12,190 bases of DNA from an uncultured Taibaiella sp. (GTDB taxonomy: Bacteria; Bacteroidota; Bacteroidia; Chitinophagales; Chitinophagaceae). The stretch spans positions 1 to 12,190 of the forward strand of contig CAMPJV010000046.1 of NCBI GenBank assembly GCA_946886975.1, read 5' to 3'. Each line of letters starts with the position of its first letter. Position 1 is the stretch's first letter. This document shows positions 7,256 through 12,190 of this stretch, in pieces. The position numbers and the translations under genes are program-made. The notes under the pieces are model-generated. The model saw only the letters and a program-made list of their open reading frames with translations. It did no database searches and was not told the DNA's origin.

Positions 7256-7582
7256 CTACCCGGTGATGTATTGGAAATCGGGAGGTGAGTAGTCCCTTCG
7301 GCTATGGTCTGAACCCAGGTAAGGAGGGACTTTGTGGAGTGCGGAATAACGAAGGTTAGCGTCTGAACGACACTGCGTCTGTATCAACGAAAAGTATAAA
7401 GAAAAGTCCTTTTTCTCTTCCTTGTCTCCCGTCTGTTCAGATTTAGAGCTCTTATCCTCATTGTCGACGTCTTCAAAGCAATGGATGGTCATGTACGACT
7501 GCTTTAAGCAAGGGTGCACTGCCTTATAGCTGTAAGCTATAAACACAAGAGCTAAAAACAGTTTGGCAATGACGGTGTTCAA
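7256..7582 (-). CDS. Small exported or membrane-anchored protein of unknown function (108 aa)
   Basis: The product is 108 residues if translation starts at the TTG at 7580-7582. A hydrophobic N-terminal segment (NTVIAKLFLALVFIAYSY) is followed by a CLKQSYMTIHCF pair of cysteines, a highly acidic/basic linker (EDVDNEDKSSKSEQTGDKEEKKD) and a C-terminal part ending DYSPPDFQYITG. The layout (signal or anchor, two Cys, charged linker, SPP-F tail) resembles short uncharacterised exported proteins of Bacteroidota; no function is assigned. No ATG lies nearby in frame. The frame stays open upstream to a stop near 7637 and the extra residues are also hydrophobic, so the start is uncertain. It lies 89 nt upstream of SulP on the same strand and is divergent from smc. 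If it is not a gene, 7167-7801 is a 635-nt region without coding function. Confidence 0.6.
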   Translation of the reverse strand: MNTVIAKLFLALVFIAYSYKAVHPCLKQSYMTIHCFEDVDNEDKSSKSEQTGDKEEKKDFSLYFSLIQTQCRSDANLRYSALHKVPPYLGSDHSRRDYSPPDFQYITG

Positions 7583-7601
7583 ATTCAGAATAAGTAAGAT
7601 G

Positions 7602-7632
7602 CAAAGAAATGAGTTTAGACAGAAAAGCGAAA
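7602..7632 (-). promoter_or_regulatory. Weak candidate promoter for the 108-aa gene
   Basis: Read on the minus strand, TTTC (7632-7629) is followed after 19 nt by TTTCTTTG (7609-7602). Each element has one mismatch to the Bacteroidota TTTG / TAnnTTTG consensus, and the spacing is correct. It would start transcription about 10-20 nt before the TTG codon. The rest of 7583-7801 is AT-rich divergent intergenic sequence with no other structure I can support. Confidence 0.25.
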
Positions 7633-7769
7633 CACTTTAACGTTTTTAACAGTCTGCGGCGCGTAAGTTTCGGGGGGCGTTCGTCTTGTGCCAAGCCGCC
7701 ACATTGATACTGTTTTGTTTAAATATGGTATCCTGCTCTTATTTCACGATAATAAATGACCTAAATCCC

Positions 7770-7777
7770 TATTTTTG
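7770..7777 (+). promoter_or_regulatory. Perfect Bacteroidota -7 element upstream of smc
   Basis: TATTTTTG matches the TAnnTTTG consensus at every fixed position. It ends 24 nt before the TTG start of smc, implying a short leader of roughly 15-20 nt. No good TTTG/TTG is present at the expected 19-21 nt upstream distance (the nearest is TTTC at 7742-7745, 24 nt away), so the -33 half is weak. Confidence 0.5.
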
Positions 7778-7801
7778 CTTTCTTCCTAAATAATTTGTGC
7801 T

Positions 7802-10800
7802 TTGCGGTTAAAGTCGTTGGATATTAAAGGGTTTAAGTCCTTTGCAGACAAAACCCATGTATTGCTCGATCATCCTATTACCGGGATTGTCGGGCCGAAT
7901 GGTTGTGGCAAATCAAATATTATAGATGCCATCCGTTGGGTGATTGGTGAGCATAAGATTAAGGCACTACGTTCTGACAACCTGGAGGACCTGATATTTA
8001 ATGGCTCAAGGACAAGGGCGGGCTCGGGTATGGCCGAGGTAAGTCTCACATTTGAAAATACAAGGAACCTACTGCCTACAGAGTTTACTACTGTAACAAT
8101 TACACGGAAGTTCTATAAGAACGGAGAAAGTGAATACAGGCTAAATGATGTGACCTGTCGCCTGAAGGATATCCATAATCTTTTCCTGGACACCGGTGTA
8201 AGTAACGACTCCTATGCCATAATCGAGCTTGGGATGGTAGATGATATCATCAAGGATAAAGAAGGTTCCCGCCGAAGGATGCTGGAACAGGCAGCAGGGA
8301 TATCGATCTATAAGACCCGGAAGAAAGAAGCCAAAGCTAAGCTTGACCTCACAGAACAGGATATTTCACGTATTGAGGATCTGCTGTTCGAAATAGGAAA
8401 TAATGTCCGCACGTTGGAAAACCAGGCAAAGAAAGCCGAGCGGTATTTCCAGATCAAAGGAGAATATAAAGAGGTGAGTGTTGAACTTGCCAAAGCATCA
8501 CTTGAACAATTCAATGATCAGTATAGAAGTTTAAACGACCAGCATAACACTGAGACCGATAAGAAACACGAGCTGGAAGCTTTAGTTGCCACAGAGGAGG
8601 CGAATGTAGAGCAGCAGAAGGTAAAACTGATACAGAAAGAACAGGAACTAAATGGCTTGCAGAAGCAGTTTAATGACCTGGTAAACAGGATAAGGCAGCT
8701 TGAGAGTGATAAGAAACTGGCAGCTCAGCGACTTGAACACCTAAAAGAAAGGGAGCGTAGTCTCACTGAGTTTCTGTCAGGAGCCGATGTTCAGCTAAAA
8801 CAACTTGAGGAGTCCATCACGTTTGCAGATAAACAGATATCAGACGAAACAGGTCAGGTGGAAGCGCTTCGCGACCAGTTGGAGACATTGCGGGCCACTG
8901 TGGATGAAAAGCGTGAGGCTTTTGACGATCGGAAAAGAGCATTGGAACAGAGCCGGACCGAGTACCAGCAAAAGCAAAGGGTCCAGTTCGATGCCGAAAA
9001 GAAGGTTGCGGTTGCAGATACCTCTGTAATGAATCTGCAGCGGAGTATGCAGCAGATCCAGGAAGAGAAGGGAACGCGAAATGCCCAGATAACACAACTC
9101 AGGAATGAAAATCAAGACGCCGAGGATCAACTTCAGCAGAAGCAGGATGATCTGCAGGCGCTGGTGACCCGGCACGAGGAGGTAAAGGGTAAAATACTTC
9201 AGAGCCAGGAGCAACTGGAAAGCCTTAGGAGCCAGTTGGTTGATGAGAATCGTAAGCTGGACAGCCGTCGCAATGAACATGATCTGCTGAAGTCATTGGT
9301 GGAGAGCCTGGAAGGCTATCCTGACAGCATCAAGTTTCTTAAGAAGAATAAAGAGTGGAACAGTGATGCGCCGCTGCTGTCTGATGTGTTTGTGGTACAG
9401 AATGACTATCGCACGGCGCTTGAGAACTTACTTGACAACTATCTCAACTACTATATAGTAGAGAACCTTGGGGAAGCAGCAAAAGCTGTTCACTTGCTTG
9501 AGTCTAACAAAAAAGGAAAGGCGAATTTCTTTGTCCTCAACCACTTTGGCCAATACACTAACGGATCACCTTCTGATATCGCCGGCTTAGTGCCTGCTCT
9601 CAGTGTGGTTTCTGTAGATGAACAGTTCATGCCCCTGGCCCAGCACTTGCTGGGACATGTATACATAGCCACAGACGGCGCAGATGTAGCTACTCTGCCC
9701 TTAGAGAACGGAAATGTGATTGTAGCCAAGACTGGCAAGATGGTTAGGGGTCATTACCACCTCGGGGGAGGCTCCATTGGTCTCTTCGAGGGTAATAAAA
9801 TTGGAAGGGCAAAGAACCTCGAGCGCCTGGCGAAGGAAATAACAGACCTGACGGAAAAGACTACCGAGCTGAAGGCATATATCTCAGAGACACAAACGAA
9901 GATAACGGGCTTCAACCAGGAACTGAACGACAAGGCTATTGAGCAGACCAGGCAGGAGATCAACCGCCTGCAGAATCAGATTGTAAACCTCGGTCACCGC
10001 GTGGAGAATTTCGAACACCTGAACGATACAGGCGAGAAGCGCCTGCAGGATCTCCAGGAGCAGCTCGATCATACTCATGAGAGTATCAGCGATACCAGGA
10101 ATGAATTAGAGGATATCACCGGAGAACTCCAGGGACTTCAGCAGAAGATACAATCCGCCGAGGCGGAGTTCCAGGCCGTAGAGCAGGAGTTCAACTTCGC
10201 GACGCAGCAGTATAATCAGCAGAACATCCAGTACACTCGCCAGCAGAGTAAGATTGAGGGCCTGAAGCAGGAATTAAGTTTCCGCAGCAACCAGTTGAAT
10301 GATCTGCAGCGTCAGATTGGTACCAATAAGGAGCAGCTCCAGCAGACAACAGTTCAGTTAGCCGAGACTGAAGGCAGGCTTCATGGGGGAGATAATGAGC
10401 TATATGAACTGCTGTCCAGAAAAGAGAAGGACGAAAAGGACCTTAATGAGAAAGACCGCCTGTACTATGAAATGCGTAATAATATTTCAGCGCAGGAAGG
10501 TCATCTGAATCAGAAACGCAGAGAGAAGGAGCATGCAGAAGTCCTGTTAAATGGTATAAAGGACCAGCTGAACGAAATGAAGCTACGCCTTGCTGGTTTG
10601 AAGGAGCGGCTGAATGTGGAGTTCAGGGTCAATCTGGACGAGATCATTGATGAGCCCCGTAAGGGAGAACAGAGTCTTGATGAGCTCATAGCAGAATCCG
10701 AGCGCATGAAGAAGAGACTGGAGAATATGGGCGAGGTAAATCCCACTGCCATTGAAGCCTACACAGAAATGAAGGCCCGTCACGACTTCATCGTTGAACA

Positions 10801-11332
10801 AAAGACTGACCTTGTAAACGCTAAGGAATCTCTGCTGGCGACCATTGAGGAAGTGGAGAATACTGCAAATGCCAAATTCAGAGAGACCTTTGACGCAGTG
10901 AGGGAAAACTTTGTCACTGTATTTAAGGCGCTGTTTACCGAAGAAGACATGTGCGATCTGCGCCTTACGGATCCAGATAATATTGCCGACAGTGGTATTG
11001 AGATTTATGCTCAGCCCAAGGGCAAGCGGCCAAGCACACTCACTCAGCTATCTGGTGGGGAGAAGACGCTGACATCTACAGCCTTCCTTTTTGCCATCTA
11101 CCTGATCAAGCCCGCGCCGTTCTGTATCCTCGATGAGGTGGATGCTCCACTTGACGATGCGAACGTTGGCAAGTTCACTCAAATGATCCGTAAGTTCTCA
11201 GATAACTCACAATTCATCATAGTGACGCACAATAAACAGACAATGGCTGCCGTAGACGTGATCTATGGTGTGACAATGCAGGAGGCGGGCGTCAGTAAGC
11301 TCGTGCCCGTTGATTTCAGAAGCCTGAACTAG
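7802..11332 (+). CDS. smc: Chromosome segregation protein SMC (1176 aa)
   Basis: SMC is the ATPase core of the bacterial condensin (SMC-ScpAB), compacting and resolving sister chromosomes. All five parts are present. The N-terminal head starts RLKSLDIKGFKSFADKT and carries Walker A GPNGCGKS at 31-38. A long Gln/Glu/Lys-rich coiled coil covers about 170-500. The hinge is about 505-680 (GYPDSIKFL, LLSDVFVVQNDY, GHYHLGGGSIGLFEG). The returning coiled coil covers about 680-1020. The C-terminal head has the ABC signature LSGGEK at 1083-1088 and Walker B FCILDEVDAPLDD with catalytic Asp1111/Glu1112, then an H-loop-like FIIVTHNKQTM. The start is TTG at 7802: an in-frame TAA at 7787-7789 leaves no ATG or GTG upstream, and TTG gives the canonical SMC N-terminus. 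Length is typical, with no truncation. scpA/scpB are not in the window. The intact hinge and length argue against a Rad50- or Wadjet-type relative. Confidence 0.97.
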   Translation: MRLKSLDIKGFKSFADKTHVLLDHPITGIVGPNGCGKSNIIDAIRWVIGEHKIKALRSDNLEDLIFNGSRTRAGSGMAEVSLTFENTRNLLPTEFTTVTITRKFYKNGESEYRLNDVTCRLKDIHNLFLDTGVSNDSYAIIELGMVDDIIKDKEGSRRRMLEQAAGISIYKTRKKEAKAKLDLTEQDISRIEDLLFEIGNNVRTLENQAKKAERYFQIKGEYKEVSVELAKASLEQFNDQYRSLNDQHNTETDKKHELEALVATEEANVEQQKVKLIQKEQELNGLQKQFNDLVNRIRQLESDKKLAAQRLEHLKERERSLTEFLSGADVQLKQLEESITFADKQISDETGQVEALRDQLETLRATVDEKREAFDDRKRALEQSRTEYQQKQRVQFDAEKKVAVADTSVMNLQRSMQQIQEEKGTRNAQITQLRNENQDAEDQLQQKQDDLQALVTRHEEVKGKILQSQEQLESLRSQLVDENRKLDSRRNEHDLLKSLVESLEGYPDSIKFLKKNKEWNSDAPLLSDVFVVQNDYRTALENLLDNYLNYYIVENLGEAAKAVHLLESNKKGKANFFVLNHFGQYTNGSPSDIAGLVPALSVVSVDEQFMPLAQHLLGHVYIATDGADVATLPLENGNVIVAKTGKMVRGHYHLGGGSIGLFEGNKIGRAKNLERLAKEITDLTEKTTELKAYISETQTKITGFNQELNDKAIEQTRQEINRLQNQIVNLGHRVENFEHLNDTGEKRLQDLQEQLDHTHESISDTRNELEDITGELQGLQQKIQSAEAEFQAVEQEFNFATQQYNQQNIQYTRQQSKIEGLKQELSFRSNQLNDLQRQIGTNKEQLQQTTVQLAETEGRLHGGDNELYELLSRKEKDEKDLNEKDRLYYEMRNNISAQEGHLNQKRREKEHAEVLLNGIKDQLNEMKLRLAGLKERLNVEFRVNLDEIIDEPRKGEQSLDELIAESERMKKRLENMGEVNPTAIEAYTEMKARHDFIVEQKTDLVNAKESLLATIEEVENTANAKFRETFDAVRENFVTVFKALFTEEDMCDLRLTDPDNIADSGIEIYAQPKGKRPSTLTQLSGGEKTLTSTAFLFAIYLIKPAPFCILDEVDAPLDDANVGKFTQMIRKFSDNSQFIIVTHNKQTMAAVDVIYGVTMQEAGVSKLVPVDFRSLN

Positions 11333-11345
11333 TTTCCCGAAGAAC

Positions 11346-11389
11346 AAAGTATAAAGCCTTCCGCCATTGGCGGAAGGCTTTATACTTTT
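11346..11389. terminator. Bidirectional intrinsic terminator between smc and the convergent gene
   Basis: A perfect 20-bp inverted repeat: arm 11346-11365, loop ATT (11366-11368), arm 11369-11388. The GC-rich core is GCCTTCCGCC/GGCGGAAGGC and the outer parts are AT-rich. A TTTT run closes the plus-strand copy (11386-11389), and the left arm's AAA supplies a short U-run on the minus strand. It lies 13 nt after the smc stop and 20 nt after the stop of the convergent gene, so it can serve both. Confidence 0.9.
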
Positions 11390-11408
11390 CAGCTGTCATC
11401 CCTATGGC

Positions 11409-11807
11409 TTATTGTATCACCACTGTATCTATTCCACTTTCTTTGTGCACATGGCAGCAATCTGCTGATATGACGAAGGCCTCGTCTACTACCACTTTCC
11501 CTCCTTTCATACCAACAAAGCGGAACTCATCCTTTGCGTTTGCCAGTTTACTCTTATAGGAGTCATCTAATACAGCGTATTGTCCTTCTCCCATCTCCTG
11601 AGACACCTCTATCCGCTCACCACTCCTTTTCCGTGTAGTATATACCTCATCAAGCATCACAGGCGCATGCTGCTGGTCCTCTACGTACACCGCAACAGTA
11701 ATGAAAACCTCTGTACAAGCAACATCTTTACAGTTCTGCTTGCATGACTGGGCCATAAAGAACGGGCTCAGGAGTAGCATTACGAGTGTAACAATTAGTC
11801 TATACAT
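11409..11807 (-). CDS. Exported cysteine-containing protein of unknown function (132 aa)
   Basis: I do not recognise this family. The N-terminus MYRLIVTLVMLLLSPFFMAQ is a signal peptide. Cleavage near AQS-C could be by signal peptidase I, or II if the poorly matching AQSC counts as a lipobox; lipidation is doubtful. The mature part opens with three cysteines (C22, C26, C31) and ends with a CCHVH cluster (C117, C118, H119, H121), suggesting disulfides or metal binding. The middle (EVFITVAVYVEDQQHAPVMLDEVYTTRKRSGE) alternates beta-strand residues, like a small extracellular beta-sandwich. ATG at 11805-11807 is the start. It converges with smc across a shared terminator and lies 114 nt downstream of the beta-barrel gene on the same strand, so co-transcription with that gene is possible. 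A 6-bp inverted repeat, TTCAAC/GTTGAA (11825-11844), lies just upstream of the start. Confidence 0.8.
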   Translation of the reverse strand: MYRLIVTLVMLLLSPFFMAQSCKQNCKDVACTEVFITVAVYVEDQQHAPVMLDEVYTTRKRSGERIEVSQEMGEGQYAVLDDSYKSKLANAKDEFRFVGMKGGKVVVDEAFVISADCCHVHKESGIDTVVIQ

Positions 11808-11824
11808 GAGGAGTATTTAAAGGC

Positions 11825-11844
11825 TTCAACTAATGAGGGTTGAA
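11825..11844. repeat. Short inverted repeat upstream of the 132-aa gene
   Basis: TTCAAC (11825-11830) and GTTGAA (11839-11844) form a 6-bp stem with an 8-nt loop, 17 nt upstream of the ATG on the minus strand. It could be an operator, a leader hairpin, or the remnant of a weak terminator for the upstream beta-barrel gene. On the minus strand no T-run follows. Confidence 0.25.
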
Positions 11845-11921
11845 AATACTTAATCCTTACCAGACCAATGATCTTCTCCATTCCTTCATTCGAAAGCTAC
11901 AGATATTTATCGGGAATGCCT

Positions 11922-12190
11922 TTAGAGCCCGTTCGGATTCACATCTCTCTTCTCGCCTCCAAAGAGCCTGTACCCTACGGTCAGTCTAAGATATGGCTGT
12001 GTATATATCTTCCGCACCTGCTCATTGGGAATATACCTCATGTCAGATATGTTCTGCCTTACCAGGAAGTCAACCAATAGGCGTCTCCTCAGTTCATAGC
12101 TGAACCCTAAGAGATATCCAAATCTCGCGGCATTGGTGGTCGGATTCTGGCTTGCCAGGGGATTTGCAGTTGAGATCTCTGGGGTATTAT
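11922..12190 (-). CDS. C-terminal end of an outer-membrane beta-barrel protein (5' end outside window)
   Basis: Reading the minus strand from the right edge gives an uninterrupted 88-residue frame ending at TAA (11922-11924); the start is beyond the window. The sequence alternates hydrophobic and polar residues in amphipathic strands: ARFGYLLGFSYELRRRLLVDFLV, a turn (RQNISDMRYIPNEQVRK), then IYTQPYLRLTVGYRLFGG. This strand-turn-strand pattern with a final GYRLFGG is typical of the last strands of Bacteroidota outer-membrane barrels. A 10-residue polar tail (EKRDVNPNGL) follows. The exact family (porin-like, TonB-dependent or other) cannot be told from this end. The 114 nt between its stop and the next gene contain no strong terminator. 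Confidence 0.75.
   Translation of the reverse strand, partial: NTPEISTANPLASQNPTTNAARFGYLLGFSYELRRRLLVDFLVRQNISDMRYIPNEQVRKIYTQPYLRLTVGYRLFGGEKRDVNPNGL

Noticed and set aside
7200..7260. Riboswitch or structured leader for SulP
   Set aside because: Only two short hairpins are visible; no conserved riboswitch core is recognised.
7802..11332. SMC-like defence protein (Wadjet JetC or Rad50 type) instead of condensin
   Set aside because: The canonical SMC N-terminus, full hinge and 1176-residue length match chromosomal SMC, and no jetA/B/D-like or nuclease partners are adjacent.
11868..12080. 70-residue plus-strand reading frame near the right edge
   Set aside because: It overlaps the beta-barrel frame on the minus strand, and its composition (many Pro, Ile, His, Tyr without pattern) looks like an antisense shadow.

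Overview
The window looks like chromosomal DNA from a Bacteroidota bacterium, most likely the Chitinophagaceae/Sphingobacteriia side. Evidence: an SMC protein whose N-terminus and length match Bacteroidota SMCs, TAnnTTTG-type -7 promoter elements, few Shine-Dalgarno sequences, a typical lipoprotein signal, and the end of an outer-membrane beta-barrel protein. This assignment rests on recognised protein style; no search was run. No rRNA, tRNA, CRISPR array, transposase or phage gene is visible.

Layout. At 1-2649 (+) lies most of a three-domain DNA ligase D (phosphoesterase, ligase, polymerase), cut by the left edge. Two unrecognised small genes follow on the same strand: a 78-residue soluble protein (2750-2986) and a 173-residue secreted protein (3051-3572), then a hairpin that looks like a terminator. 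A DUF885 zinc-peptidase-like lipoprotein (3696-5465, +) converges on a SulP anion transporter with a C-terminal STAS domain (5559-7166, -). The hairpin between them is built as a terminator only for the SulP strand. Upstream of SulP is a small exported orphan (7256-7582, -), divergent from the complete chromosome-condensation gene smc (7802-11332, +). smc ends in a 20-bp perfect hairpin shared with a convergent cysteine-containing exported protein (11409-11807, -). At the right edge (11922-12190, -) is the C-terminal end of an outer-membrane beta-barrel protein whose start lies outside the window.

How the genes relate. ligD belongs to bacterial non-homologous end joining, whose partner Ku is not in view. 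smc is the core of the condensin complex, and no scpA or scpB is in view. The others are envelope proteins or a transporter. I see no shared pathway and treat the region as ordinary chromosome with several lineage-specific small genes. I did not find a convincing new multi-gene system. The items most worth a second look are the orphan exported proteins, a possibly leaderless promoter at 3013-3051, the histone-H1-like linker in LigD, and the beta-barrel fragment at the edge.
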